Assembly (NCBI GenBank): GCA_950106755.1
Contig: OX467083.1
Span: 44,716,555 to 44,780,554 of the forward strand
DNA length: 64,000 nucleotides
Direction of reading: 5' to 3'
Origin: Climacium dendroides
Taxonomy: Eukaryota; Streptophyta; Bryopsida; Hypnales; Climaciaceae
Position 1 is the first letter of the stretch, and every line of letters begins with the position of its first letter. Below the pieces are notes generated by a model. That model was not told where the DNA came from. It searched no databases and saw only the letters and a list, made by a program, of their open reading frames with translations. Made by a program: the position numbers and the translations under genes. Shown here in pieces: positions 48,591 through 61,330 of the stretch.

Positions 48591-48677
48591 CACTACAAGA
48601 AAACAGTGTCCGAATTGACAAAAAATTGACAAAAAAAACGTCTGAATTGACAAAAATGACAGCATTCCCTTGTATTG
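48591..48677 (+). mobile_element. Miniature CACTA element, 87 bp, AAT target duplication
   Basis: The left end CACTACAAGAAAAC is the canonical plant CACTA terminus. The right end TTGTATTG is two changes or fewer from TTGTAGTG. AAT flanks both sides (48588-48590, 48678-48680). The interior is three copies of a GAATTGACAAAAA-like motif. The host repeat reads through cleanly when it is removed. Confidence 0.85.
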
Positions 48678-49287
48678 AATTGGTGACTAGGAGTAAATGT
48701 TATGCCAAATAAACTCAAAATAGGGGAGATTGGAAAAAAAATCCACAGAAAAATTTGAAATTATTTTAAAAAAAAATATTTTATTCATAAATTCTATTTT
48801 GTTTACATGGAAAGTTGTGATTCATTCTATAAGGATTAGTGATTTGAAAGTTATGGAGCATCTTGTTTTCTAGGCTATTACAACATCTTTTTGACAAAAT
48901 AATTTATAAAATTAATTTCTAAACTCATTTTTTACTATTTTTCAAAAAAAAGTTCCTCAAGGTTTAATTTGCTTGTTGAAACAATCTCACCATTGGGATT
49001 AATGTGTTTCTATTCCATCTTAGAGATATTATCAATTTAGATTTTTCCTTCTATTTCATACTTGTTTGTACTTAACAAATATTTTTAAGAGTGAAAACTA
49101 ATCATAATGTGTACCCATGGGATAAAAATAGTGTTTTAAGATCACTTTTGAACATTCTGATTTCAACATTGTCATTTCAACATATGTACAAAGTATCGCC
49201 TAATTGAACATCTTTCATCAATCTTGTCAATAATAGAATTTTTCAAAAATTGTGCAATTTATTCAATCTTATTTAAAAGGAAAGCTC

Positions 49288-50229
49288 TTGACTCCTAAAG
49301 GACCAAGGCCTTATTTCTGCCAAAAAAACCCACTCAAAACTGCCATTTTTGTAGCAAAGAGTAAAAAAATTTGAAAATTATTTTTTCTGCACATCCAACC
49401 GTAGGATCTTATACCTTACTAGTATGAAAATGTGTGGAAAAAATTTTAGGAACTTTAACCACATAGATTAAAAGATAATTGCGTTTAAAGTGAAAAAAAC
49501 AATTTTTTCAGCACCTTGCGGGACTGGATTATTTGACTTTGAACTTTTTTAACTTAAATTTTTTGCACTACAGAGCTTTGAGATTTAAATCTTTATTGTG
49601 TAAAATTGAGTTGAGAGTTTAGGGGGAATTTTAAAAAAAAAAAACCCTTAATTTTCATGCTTAAAAAAATTATTAAGTAGAAATAGGTATGAAAAAGAAG
49701 GAAATCTAAATTATTAATATCTTTAAGATGGAATTAAAATGCATTAATCCCAATGGTGAGATTGTTCTAGCAAGCAAACAAAATCATGTAAAATTTTTTC
49801 TTCAGAAAAATTGTAAAAATTGCATTCAGAAATGAATTCTATAAGTTATTTTTTCAGGAAGATGCTCTAACTACCCGAAAAACAAGATTATCCACAACTT
49901 TCTCATAATAAGTCCAAATGGAATGAATAAAAGATTCCCATGTAGACAAAAATATAATCTACAAGAAGAAAAAATTCAAAAAAAAAAATTCAAAATTTTG
50001 CAAATTTTTTTTGCTGCCCGGACTGCCCCCCGTCCAATATTTTGAGCTTATTTGGTCATAACTTTTATTTCTGGGCATCAAATGTGAAAAAAATTATATT
50101 CACACAAAGCTCATCAGTTTATCTATCTTTAAAAAATGTTTCAAAAAATCATGACAAAATTTTAGCCCGTAGGTACCTGCCCGAAATCCAATTTGTCCCT
50201 CGAAGGGACAATGGTCCTTTAGGGGTTAA
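49288..50229 (+). mobile_element. TTAA-ended repeat, copy 5 (forward), 942 bp
   Basis: Left edge TTGACTCCTAAAGGACCA (TTAA changed to TTGA). Right edge TGGTCCTTTAGGGGTTAA. It is the best full-length copy for this family in the window. Short direct and inverted blocks near the right end (GTCCCTCGAAGGGACAA) form a small hairpin. Non-coding. Confidence 0.85.
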
Positions 50230-52553
50230 GTTTTTTTTCATTTCAAATGTATTGATCATCAAAATTATTCAACACAAATGAGGGATTATGCTCATTAAAA
50301 GAGCTAGTTGAGAAAATAAGAGCTATATTCAAACATCCCTAGTCCTTTAGAAGTTACGCAGATTTCAAAGTCTCATAACCTACTATAATAAATGAAAGGG
50401 TGTCTTTTAATCCTAGAAATCTACATGGTCAAAGTTTTTGAAATTTGTTTCATATTTTCAAACTAGTCTAATGTAACTCTGCCTATGACAAACAAAATGG
50501 GAGTTAGCCCATCACAAGCAAAATTATACTAATGGTGTATATACCAGTTCTGAAATGTGCATCACTAGAATACTTTTGCCTCTAATGGGTTCCCCTCCCA
50601 TTTTACCTATCATAGGTAGAATTATCTAAATACAAGATTTTGCAATTTGATATACAAATGAAACATTTTGTTTTCTTTCATCTTTACTCTTTGCACTAAA
50701 ATTAACAATTTTAGAATGGTTTTGGTAAATCATAGTCATCACACTTTAATTAGATATTGACAACACTTTCAACCATTGACAATAAAGATTTGTTCTACTT
50801 TAAAAATTTAGGTACTTCCAATGAAGTATGTACAAAATTGACCTCACACAAGTGGAAAACGTGTTCATTGAACACTAAGGAATAGTGTTAAAACATGGTG
50901 CTCAAGACTTATATTAGCACTAGCTTGCTGCTAATGATATAGGCCTTGGGTACCACCCTCCAATCCATCTTCACTTTGGAAGGATGTTGGTCTAAGACCA
51001 AAGTAGTCACTAAAAAATGATATGATTTTCGGACCAATAAGTGCATTCTTCATTTCTACAATGATCTAGTAGAAAAATCATCCATTGGATACTTTTTGGC
51101 CTCAAAATCCTCATAGGATTAAAGATGATAAGTATTTAGTGTAAATAATTAAGCCATTTCAATAAGGTAGGAGGTCCATAAAGTGTATAGCCTCTAAAAG
51201 CATCCTCTAATGTAGAAGTTTATTTTTCTTTTTCATTTCACCAACAATGTAAAAACAATGTACATTTTAGGAGGTAGATGCTTTTGGTGTTTGCTACAAT
51301 TCAACTTCAAAAATTCATAACTAATTCCACAACACTCCAAAAAAATATGAAACAGGTTTAAGTTAGATGTCAGTTCTATTTTTCTTTCAAAGAAATTTTA
51401 TTAAAATATTTCAAGAAGTCAAACCTTAGATGTTTTAGATGAGCTCTTTATGAACTTCTTTCTTTATACCATAGGCAACAAGGTTCATCACATCTATAAT
51501 GAATGAATCAATTTTGTCCAGAAGATCTAGTTCACTTTTATGAATATTCACATAAATATTTTATTTTTTTGTTGTAAGAAAACTAATTTTTGAAAATTAT
51601 TTCCTAATAGTTCAAACATTGGTTTTAAAATTTTTGTATGACATGTTGATCACCTACACAACATAATTTACCACTAGGGTAGGTGCCCTTTTGCATTCTT
51701 GAAAAGAAAATCCTTAAAGTGAACAAGATTGTCCTATCGATGGTTCTTCAATAAACCATAATCTTAGCATTAGTTGATAGATCCCTCCCAAGCATCTACA
51801 GAAGGCATAATACCTTTGAGTAGAGAGAAAACCACTGCTTGGTTACAAGGTAGGAGGTCGATAAACAATCCTTTTTTGACAAAAATGTAAGACACTTAAG
51901 AAAATACAAACTTGTTAGCTACAAAGTGGCTTGGCAAGAGAACACACAAAACAAAACAAAACAAGGACCATTGTCTATTGGAGGTTTGGAACATAGAGGA
52001 GGAAAATGAGCATAGCACAAATCGGGGCCAAGAGACCCCTCTCTCAGAAGTCATGGCTCTGAGCTTCAAGAGGTTGGAAGATATAACCTAAGAAAAACCC
52101 GAATAAATAGTCCTACCTACCTACCTACCTACCTCATCAATGACAATAATAGATATTTCAAAGAATACATCACTAATTCCTAGATATGGGACACATTTAG
52201 AACCTAGTCAATTTATAGAATGTATGGTATCCCCGCTTTTCACTAAAAGAATGTACAATATTTAAGCACCTATTTTTAGGCGTGGACTAATTCTGTTGGC
52301 AATTTCAAAGCCTTCTACTATGTGAGCACGGCAAACAATTCTCCCCTAAAAGGCAAAAGGGAACACCAATTGTTGTTAGTCTTGATTAACGAAAAAGGAG
52401 AATTTCAAGTTTCATTGAAATCAGTGAACAATCCATTAGATAATCTTGAGGGAATAAATACATGGAAGATTCTTACTTGATTTCTCCCCCGACCACCATC
52501 ACCACATCGCATTACAATTGCAAACTTGGTCCCTATAAGGTAGAGGCACCCTG
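50230..52553. other. Intergenic DNA, nothing recognised beyond simple repeats
   Basis: A (CTAC)n tract of about 25 bp occurs at 52107-52133 and an (AAAAC)n-like stretch near 51945. No gene recognised. Confidence 0.4.
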
Positions 52554-52748
52554 AAGTGTCCCTGTACCCAATGGCGTCCCTTTCTAGGAAGGGGCGTCAT
52601 AATTCTGAAATACAATTCTAGGTGGACCATACATGGCTTATTATTTCAGTCAAAAAAACAATAAGCCATATTTGGTATGTCTACATTTAGGTTCTGAAAT
52701 GACGCCCCTTCCTAAAAAAGGATGCCCGATTTGGGTACAGGGACGCTT
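52554..52748 (+). mobile_element. Foldback MITE with AGYGTCCCTGTACCCA ends
   Basis: The outer arms AAGTGTCCCTGTACCCAA / TTGGGTACAGGGACGCTT and the inner arms TAGGAAGGGGCGTCA / TGACGCCCCTTCCTA pair over about 45 bp each side. No clear target duplication. Confidence 0.8.
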
Positions 52749-54644
52749 TACATCCGGCCTAACTTTGGCCAGCAGTCTGAAGGAGGCCCTAACTTCTGGA
52801 CCCTGGAATAGCAGTAGGTCACGTGTCTTTAAAATGTCAACAATTAATAATCAATATGTTTACAACTACCCTTACTGAGGCTTAATAAAAAGGTTGGGGT
52901 TCATATTTAGCCCTCATTGGAACACAAAAGTCAAATGTGAACTTCCCTTCCCTTTTCTTCCTGCAGTTAAGGTATCCCTTTATTTGTGTAAAAAAAAAAA
53001 TGTAAACTTCCCTCTCCTTTATTTGTGTTAGAAAAAATTTTAAATTTAAAAAAAAAAATGTGAACTTCCCTTGCACATACCCAAGCATCAATAAAATTAA
53101 TCCTGAGTTAACCCCGAAGTGCTCCGATGTCCATTTTCTGGATGATGAACAGATTCAGATTCTTGTTTTTGTCTCGTTCTTGCTTGGATGAAAGTCATCC
53201 TAATTTGGGGTGATACTTGATCAAGTTCTTGTCTTATCTAATGGTTGGATTTGGTGTTACTAGAATACACACATTTATTTTTCTAAAATTACAACTGAGA
53301 AATTGCATTGACTCTAATTCAAAACCAGATTTGCAAAACTGAGGTCATAGATGTAAAGAAGAAAAAAAATATTTCAAAAAATCATCATGTGAAGAGAACC
53401 TCATTTCAAATCCATTCCAACAAGCTTTACTAAAAAAAAAATGATAAGATTTTGCTTGTACTTGAATTTAGAAGGAATTTAGAAATTTCCCTTTCCAAAT
53501 TTATAGAAAATTATTGGTGATAGCATTGGTGAATCTAACCATATGGATGGAATGTAAAACTCAAAATCTACAACTTTTCTTTGTATATCACTTCCAAAAT
53601 ATTCTTTCAAATTGTACTTTATAATGCTTTTTCCAAAATCATCAATTTTGGAGAAGACTCTAGATGTTTAGGGGTTAAAAGAAAATTGAAAAAAATAAAT
53701 AAATACCGGTATTTATATAAAATTGCACCTAATTTTTTTGGAAAGTGACAACGTGTACTAGCGCTGGGAAAAAATATTATTTTCAATTTTGGGTTGATGT
53801 TCGTTTGATTTACTCTAAGATAATAACTTGAGATAATGTACATTTTTTTGCACCTAATTAGGATCCCCAATGCAGTTTTCTGATATTGGGCAAGTTTCCG
53901 CTTGTTTCTTGCTTATTTTTTGTATTGGGTCCCTTTCCATTATAAAAAATAGAAAATAGTGGATGTAATTGTCAAAAGCATCTCAAAGAAGTTAATTGGA
54001 AAGTGAACCCTAGTTTGTAGAAGGGGTGACAAAAGAAGGTTTAACCAATTCATTAAAGGACTGTGGTTGATTTTGGGGGCGGGTAAGACATTTTCTAGTC
54101 TTAGATTGAACATGGAAAAAAATTCAAAACCATTATGCATTCAGAAGAATTGACCGTATTGATGGAATTGGCATGAATGTTTAGGGCTTTGCAATAAATG
54201 CGTGACAAATTTTGCATTGACTTCCATATTGATTTTTGTATTTTTAGCTAGTACTAGTATTATGCTTGTTTTTTCAACCCCTAAAACACATGCTAGCAAA
54301 GATTGTCCTAATTCATATCCCAATGCATTCAATTTCCAATTCCCCACACCCGTTCCCTTTTGTTTGTATTCAAATTCATTCTAAAAACTCTAACTACTAA
54401 TGAAAAAGTGTCAATTTTGACTAGAATGTGAACAACTAGTCCTTAATGGATTAACTAAAAATAATTCAGAAGAAACATAACACCGAACTCCATCAAACCA
54501 ACCTTGAGTGCTTTGTATAGTTTTGTCTCGTCCCTCATTGCGCACACTTTAGTATTAGCTCTATTATATAGTAAATTGTGGATGAAGTTTAGTAATTATA
54601 ATGAGTGTAATGATGAAAGTGATAGATGAATGTACAAATAGCAT
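52749..54644. other. Intergenic DNA with one possible TTAA-ended repeat (53108-53678)
   Basis: TTAACCCCGAAGTGC at 53108 and ATGTTTAGGGGTTAA ending at 53678 could be the two ends of a 571-bp relative of the TTAA family. Internal similarity to the other copies is limited. No gene. Confidence 0.4.
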
Positions 54645-55214
54645 CGAGGGGAGGTCACTCTATAGGGATTTGGTGTTACTTGCAGCGAAGTGATTTTTTG
54701 ACCCCCTATTTACTTTGGAATATACTATAATTTCAACATGTAATTTTGAACTTTGATTAATAATGACTATAGATTTCTATTGCCAAAAATTTCCAACTCA
54801 AATGACATTTAAAATGGCTATTATAATAGATTGAAAAATAAACTGAAATGGCATGTTTTTCAACTCAAACATTTATAGAGAATACATTTGGATGACCATT
54901 GCATCAATATTTAAGAAAAATAAACTTTCAATAGAAAGTGTTTTTTTTTTGTTCATTTTTTAAACAATTTTTTATGAAGTAAGTAAAGAGTCCAAAGTTA
55001 TTTTCAGTTCTATAGTGTATCTTTTTTCTTCAAAAATTTATAACTAATTATTATCAATTTAAAAATATCAATAATTCAAAATACAAACTTTTAAAGTAGA
55101 AAATCCTATTCAATTTTTTAATTTTTTAAAAAATTAAATTTTATGAAGTAAGTAAGGGGTCCAAAATCTTTGCCTCACATGAGTTGTCTAAATGCATAGA
55201 GTGACCTCCCCTCG
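54645..55214 (+). mobile_element. Non-autonomous element, 570 bp, 8-bp target duplication (hAT-like)
   Basis: The ends CGAGGGGAGGTCACTCTAT and the inverse ATAGAGTGACCTCCCCTCG are perfect over 19 bp. AATAGCAT flanks both sides (54637-54644, 55215-55222). The interior is AT-rich with a repeated GAAGTAAGTAA(A/G)G(A/G)GTCCAAA motif. An 8-bp duplication suits hAT or P-type elements. Confidence 0.93.
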
Positions 55215-56110
55215 AATAGCATATTATTGTTATAACCTACGTGCTTCCCAAGATGTGTACGACTCTTTTAATGCAAATATAAGAAAAGAATATTTGCTAC
55301 AATGACATAAAGAATGTAGGGGAGATTGGTGTTAAATTGTGGCTTGGAGTGGTTGGAGTCATTTTTTTTCTCTCCCTACTAAATTGTGGAGAAGAAGAAA
55401 CTTTTGATATACAACAGCAATGGAAGAATATGTTTAGCAAGGGGTTTGGTTGATTTGGTGTGTTAAAAAAGTATTTTAAATTTTTCAATGAGACCCTACT
55501 AGTGTTTTTTTACTTCTATTTAATACATATAATCACTTTTTTCTAAATTAATTATGAAATGCTCCGAAGTTCATATTTTGAACAATGAACAAAGGGCTTG
55601 TAGGCATTATTTTGTCCAACCAACTTCTCATTCATCCAATGTAATACTTGAATGTTGAAAAAACAACCTTCTTTAATGACCAATTTCGAGAAATTGCAAT
55701 AAATGATATATGAAAAAGGATCAAGGGTAAAAAAAAAACCTTGATTAAATTTTGGTGGCCATCATGCATCAGTCTTCACCCTCACTAATCAGTTTCACAA
55801 ACCTTATGGAGGAATCAACTTTAACATTTATTTCTGGTTTTTGGCACTTTAATTGAAGCATATATTTCTCATAAGGAAAAAATCAAATGAAATCTAATTT
55901 GCACAAAGAATTTGAACTATACTTTGACTAAGCTTGAACATCTCTTTCAAAAAAAATAGCAATAATTTCTTGATAAAGCTATAATATTGTAGCTATAAAA
56001 TCTACCACTAAAATTGATAAATGATGCCATTTACCTAGAATTGCTTAAATGCCTCATGATAAGTTTTTCTTTGTCTTATTGAATATTCAAAACTTTATTA
56101 AAATATTTTC
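55215..56110. other. AT-rich intergenic DNA
   Basis: No gene. A short stretch near 55556 (GAAATGCTCCGAAGTTCATA) resembles 53112-53150. Confidence 0.4.
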
Positions 56111-56579
56111 TTAATCCTTAAAGTTCCTAAAGTCCCCTTGTGGGTAGGCTTGTGGGACTTTGAAGGTTCAAGCAAGTTCTTATTATCTCAATTTTGACAT
56201 GATTTCTCAATTTTATACAAGATAGGAAAATTGATTAATTTTTTAGAAAGATAATTTGTTTCAATTAGTGCCCGGGAGGTAGGAGCAAAAGTTATGCCAC
56301 CCAAACTAAATAATAAGCAAGGTTGGATAACAAAAAACATGTGAATTATTATTATTATTATTATTATTATTATTTATAGATTTGTATGGAAATTTTTGAT
56401 TTGTTCCATCTTGGATAAGTGATGTGAAAGTTTTGGAACATTTTGTTTTGTGGACAATCTTAGCAAATTTCTTGAAAAAATAATATATTGAATCCAATTC
56501 TAAACTGAATTTTTACAAATTTAAAATAAATTAAAATTCCACATGGTTTAGTTTTCTTACTTGAACACCTACTAGAAGA

Positions 56580-56941
56580 AAAATTTGTCTAATACAACTA
56601 GTTAAACAATGACTAAATGTCTTATACAAGTGTTTGGCGACTACAACCATTGTTATTAGCACCATATCTTGTCAATACATCGTTGTAGTCACAAAATAGT
56701 CATAGAATGAAGTGTAAGATTATAAGAGTATTACAAAATTCAAATTCAAAACTATTGTGAACTATTCTCTATCTAGTATTTATTACAGTTGTTGATGTAG
56801 AGAAGTCTGTGCTTTGTGGAATCCACCAAATCAATCTATAGTTGTAAAAAAACATAAATTCGATTAGGAAATTACTACAACTATAAAACGATTGTCATTT
56901 TTTAGTCAAAATATAGTGGAAGTGTTTGTATATTCTAATTG
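56580..56941 (+). mobile_element. Diverged non-autonomous CACTA element
   Basis: The left end is TACTAGAAGAAAAA and the right end TATTCTAATTG is a decayed inverse. Interior blocks (TGTCTTATACAAGTG, CGACTACAACC, TTGTAGTCACAAAATAG) match those of element B at 17734. Edges are approximate. Confidence 0.6.
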
Positions 56942-56980
56942 ATGGCATGATGATTAGAAATACTAAACTACTAATAGCTC

Positions 56981-58032
56981 TAAGGGCCACTTATACTATA
57001 GCCATCCTAGTCAAGAGGCCATGGGAGTGAGTAGCCAAACTTTTGGTGAGAGTCCATAGAAATGGGCTTTTAATAGGCAATAAATGATAGGAATTAGAGC
57101 CTTTGGTCGGCCATAGTGTAAAGCCTCCAAAGGCCAAGTCCCAAACCATATTTGTTTGACTTCTATCCTTTTTCCTCCACATTAAGGGCCAACTTTACAC
57201 TATAGATGTTCAAGTTGAGAGGCCATGGGATTGAGTGGCCAAACTTTGTTGAGAGTCCAAAGAAATGAGCACTGAATAGGCAATAAATAATAGGAATTAG
57301 AGTCTTTGGCCGGCCATAGTGTGAAGACTCTAAAGGCCAAGTCCAAAGTCCAAAACTTTGGCAATGAGCTCCCATGGCCTCTCAACTTGGATAGCTATAC
57401 TGTGAAGCCTCCAAAAGGCCACACCAAAGTCCAAACTCTTAGCAATTTAACGGTTGAGATCTTGTCATAACTCATGGGAGTCATGGGAGTCAACTTATCA
57501 ACTATAGTTTGGCCTTTCATTTCAAGGGCCACTTACACTATAGCCATCCTAGTCAAGAGGCCATGAGTTTCATTTCTAGATGATCCAAACTTTTTTTGAG
57601 AGTTCGTCACCAAATAGGCAATTTATTGCTATGTAGGTAGTTGGAGGGTATTGACCTTTGGATTTGTACCTTCTAGTGTGAAGGATTGAGAGGCCAAACT
57701 TTTGGTTTTTTAAAATTTGATTGGTGGAAATCCACGACCTTTTGACCTTTGGTTATAGTGTGAAGTGACCCTAATCCAAATAACAAATAACAAAGTTTAG
57801 AGGGCAACAAACTCTCACTTATAGCTTGGATCTCTATTTTTGTCTAGTCCAAATTAGAGTTGAGAGTCCATCGCCTTGTAGTTATTTTTCTTTCCATATT
57901 GTCAATTTAGAGGGTGATGGACTTTAAACTATGTTATATAGTAAGAAATGGACTTTGAACTACGTTGTATAGTAAGAAATGGTGGAAATCAATGGACTCT
58001 TGATCCTTTTGATGTAGTGTGAAGTGGACCTA
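56981..58032. repeat. Clustered repeat units with AGGGCCACTTCACACTATA-like ends
   Basis: Blocks beginning AAGGGCCACTT(T)ACACTATAG occur at 56981, 57183 and 57528. Inverse versions (CTATAGTGTGAAG..) occur at about 57315, 57395, 57753 and 58013. The first two units (about 200 bp) align in tandem, sharing AGAGGCCATGGGA, AATAGGCAATAAAT and GGCCATAGTGT. The 57528-57774 unit has clear inverted ends and looks like a MITE. Confidence 0.75.
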
Positions 58033-59202
58033 AAATGATATTAAAACATACTAATCTCAAAGGTGAGATTACTAAAAGAAAATGAAGTTTTTTTTTACTA
58101 TAAGAACAACTTATTCTTCTTCTTTGCAATTCATGGAGTGAAAAATAAAATTTCAAAATTTTGAGGTCAAAATTAGATCAATAAGATTTCAATAAAAAAT
58201 ATCCAAAATTTGTAAACTAGTAATATAAAAATTCTAGTCAAGATTCTTCATATCAAAATGAGACATTTTGACTTTTCACAAAAAAAATTGATTTTTATAT
58301 AGAATTCCATTCAAATAATAACAAGTCTAAATATAGTCTATTCTAAGTGATATTTCACATCAAAGGGTAGAATCCCTTTTGTACAACAACATTTCCAAAT
58401 CTCACTTTATAATTCCAATTGTTGTGGTCGATTACTTTTGGAAGTTACTTTACATTGTTCTAAAAATTTTAAATCAATATCCCCATTATTGCAAGTTCAA
58501 TGTGTCTAAACTTCAAAACGTAGGCTTTTCTAGCCCTTCCAAAAGGTGAAGTTTAGGCACATTGAAATAAACCCCCATGTGTCCTATAACTTGTGCATTT
58601 TAATCGATAAGTTAAAAAACAGGTTGAGAATATATTTTTAAAAATTATCCCAAAGACTTTCATATTCATTTTTAAAAAAATTGTGAAGTAGACAATGTTA
58701 CTTAGTGAAAGATATAACTAACATGCTGATAACTTTTGCAAGAATTTTAGAAATGATAATTCCAATGGTGAGAATGTTCTAGCAAATAATTAATATATTT
58801 TATTTTATTTTTATTTATTTGAAATTTAGAGCAAAAGACAACTTTATATGTTTTTTCTACCTTCATTGCATGCAAATAAAACTCCTCATAACTTTTACCT
58901 CATTATTCGGAATTGAATGGTTCAAATGTTTTTGAGTAGGTATCAATCTATGCAATCTCTGAAAAAAATTAACATTTTTTTTAGTATATTTTTGCCACCC
59001 AATTTAACATTGAAATCAAAAAAATCCTTCTAATTTTTGTTGTATTTATCAAAATGACATGAAACAAAGCTTCACATGTATATTATGATGAGTGGCATCC
59101 ATCCTAAAAATTCATGCAAAAATTCTACATTATGAAGCCAATTGAGCCTACCCAAGTTTAAAAAAAATTCCAAAGTAGTCTCCTTGGTCCTTTAGAGGTT
59201 AA

Positions 59203-60600
59203 TAAATACAACAAATTCTCCAAAGAAAGTTTGCTTGGAGTATGCCACCAAACATGCTATAATGTAAATAAGAAAACTAGGTTCACTATTTTAATACCAA
59301 AAAATATAAACAACTATCAATATTTTCTTCTTTCTTTCAAGAGAGGTGGGAAAATCTAACACCTCAATATAGTCCACATTATTAAGGTATACACATCCAT
59401 CATGGACCTTCTCACTCTTAAATTGCATCCCCTATCCGCACTAAGGTAGACGAGCCCATAACTACCAGCTCTACTTTTGGCCCCATTTCTGCGACCAAAC
59501 TCATCCAAATCTGTTTATATTATGACAAAATCAATGCATTGATGCCAAGAAAAGGTAGCGTATCAATCCTTGATTGGTGAATACTTGAGTGCCAATAGAT
59601 ATACAACAAGGTGCTTGTGGGTTATTATTTGACATTTATAACTTCATTCTATGAGCAGTTTTATAATTTCAAGGTAGACTACTTCAGAAATCCACAAAAA
59701 CTATAATTTCCATTGAAAAATTATAATTCCACTTGGATTTTAATCATGAAACAAGCACACACCTTTGAAAAAAATATGTGCCCCTACTTGAGTTGGATCC
59801 AAGATATTTATACTGCAAATCAAGGTGGTAATAGGCTTGTCTACCTTAGTCCAACATTCCAACCTAAAAATCTTGATATACTGCATCAATAAAAAACGCA
59901 AATACAATTGGGGTCTACCCTAAACCCTCTTGGAATGCCTACAATTGCCAACGCAATATTGATGAGTGCATACGTATGTCTTAGCATCACTCCCTCGGTC
60001 TATTTGGATCATTTGCAATTTTTTAAGAAACCCAAGTTGCAAACAAATTAATTGTAGAAGTACCTATTTCGTACGGTTCCTTTGTTATGGCTTTTTAGGT
60101 TGACCTATGGTGAACAATACTTGAATGCACTATTCATTGAGAAAGATTATTTGCTTGTACCTTCTCATCCACTCATCTCTCTTCCCTCCTTGCTTGAAAA
60201 GCGTGCCAAAGCGAACTATAACAGATAAATCTATGAGATCCAAATAGGTCCCAATGAAAAATCCACATTAATATTGAATGTAACATTCACTTTATGAATT
60301 TTTTTTCATTTTTTCATTTTTTCATTCTGCCTCAGTTTTTCAACAAATTTTCCTCCTCATACAAGCTGAAATGCTTATGTTATCTGCAACTACATACCTC
60401 TACCATAATTTATTGCTCTATGACGTAGTAACGTAGTGGCTTTGAGTCCTTGCTTGCACGTAATGAAAGGAGCTAAGGTATAAATTCCCGGCCAAGGACT
60501 TGTCTTCTAGTTCTGTGTCCTTTTCCCCTATATCAATTGGAAAATTGTCCATGTGTTGCAAGGGATAAAACAAAGGGAAAAAAAAGGAAAAAAACACACT
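59203..60600. other. Intergenic DNA, nothing recognised
   Basis: No open frames of note and no bounded repeat. Confidence 0.4.
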
Positions 60601-60614
60601 GAGGCACTAGATTT

Positions 60615-61330
60615 TTTATGGGGTTCTTTTGACACAAAAGAAGCGCAATTTCATTACAAGGGATAAATTACAAACTGCCAGCCACTTGCTAAGGCACTGT
60701 TTCAGAAAACCTGAGAAGTTGGTAAGGGTCCGGTTGATCACAATTTCCACTCAGATGAGTTAGTGATCACAGTATGTGAAGACTTTATTTTATTTTTTTG
60801 GACACAAATGTGTTGAACAATACATTGCAAGGGGTTTCCGTCAGGTAGATAGGCTGATTTCATGCTACATAAACTACTTGTCACTGCCAGGTATTGAACC
60901 TACAACCATGCCATGGGTATCTTTCCACCATCATCCGGTAGTTTAAGATGATCTTGGCACAGTCCGGGGAGATTTTTAGCTTAACCGGCTAAAATCCTAC
61001 ATTTTCTGAGACCAAATGGTTGCTTGAAGCATTTTCTCGACCTAGACCGTTATAAAATAAAGAATATTTTCTGATTTTCCTCGTAAATGATTGAGTTTTT
61101 TCTGAAGATTTTGAAATCCATTCGGAAATTCTCAAAATCAACCAGCTACCTCGTAACTAAATGCCGGTACTCCCCGTACATTGCATCTTGGACCAGTACG
61201 TGAAGACTTTAGAAGAAAGTAAATGGGTATGGTAATTTTATTTTTTATTTTAAACTGCCCTGGGGAAGACGTAAAGTACAAAAGCAGCCTGGCTGACCCC
61301 CAATGGAGCAGTAGTGCAGTACTGTACATA
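60615..61330 (-). mobile_element. Cluster of LINE 3'-end fragments (minus)
   Basis: Blocks at about 60620-60690, 60785-60850 and 61235-61300 each read on the minus strand as a TTTGTA..TT..CCTTG / AATGAAATT / TGTGTCCAAAAAAATAAAAT layout. This is the same pattern as the LINE 3' ends at 28005 and 12770. Confidence 0.5.

Larger units (their letters stand above)
48305..49287 (-). mobile_element. TTAA-ended repeat, copy 4 (reverse), interrupted by two CACTA MITEs
   Basis: It begins TTAATTTATCCCTTATGGACC, followed by a MITE (48329-48488), then AGGGACAAATTATGG and the family's reverse-orientation body (CAATCTCACCATTGGGATTA). A second MITE lies at 48591-48677. The other end is not visible and abuts the forward copy at 49288, so this copy appears truncated. 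Confidence 0.65.
56111..59202. mobile_element. Inverted (tail-to-tail) TTAA-repeat composite with nested insertions
   Basis: The left edge TTAATCCTTAAAGTTC (56111) leads into family sequence in reverse orientation. From about 56945 the family runs forward to the edge TCCTTTAGAGGTTAA (59202). Both edges are therefore the same end of the element. In between lie a diverged CACTA element (about 56580-56941) and MITE-like units beginning AGGGCCACTTATACTATAGC (56981-58032). (ATT)n occurs at 56346-56373. Confidence 0.6.
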
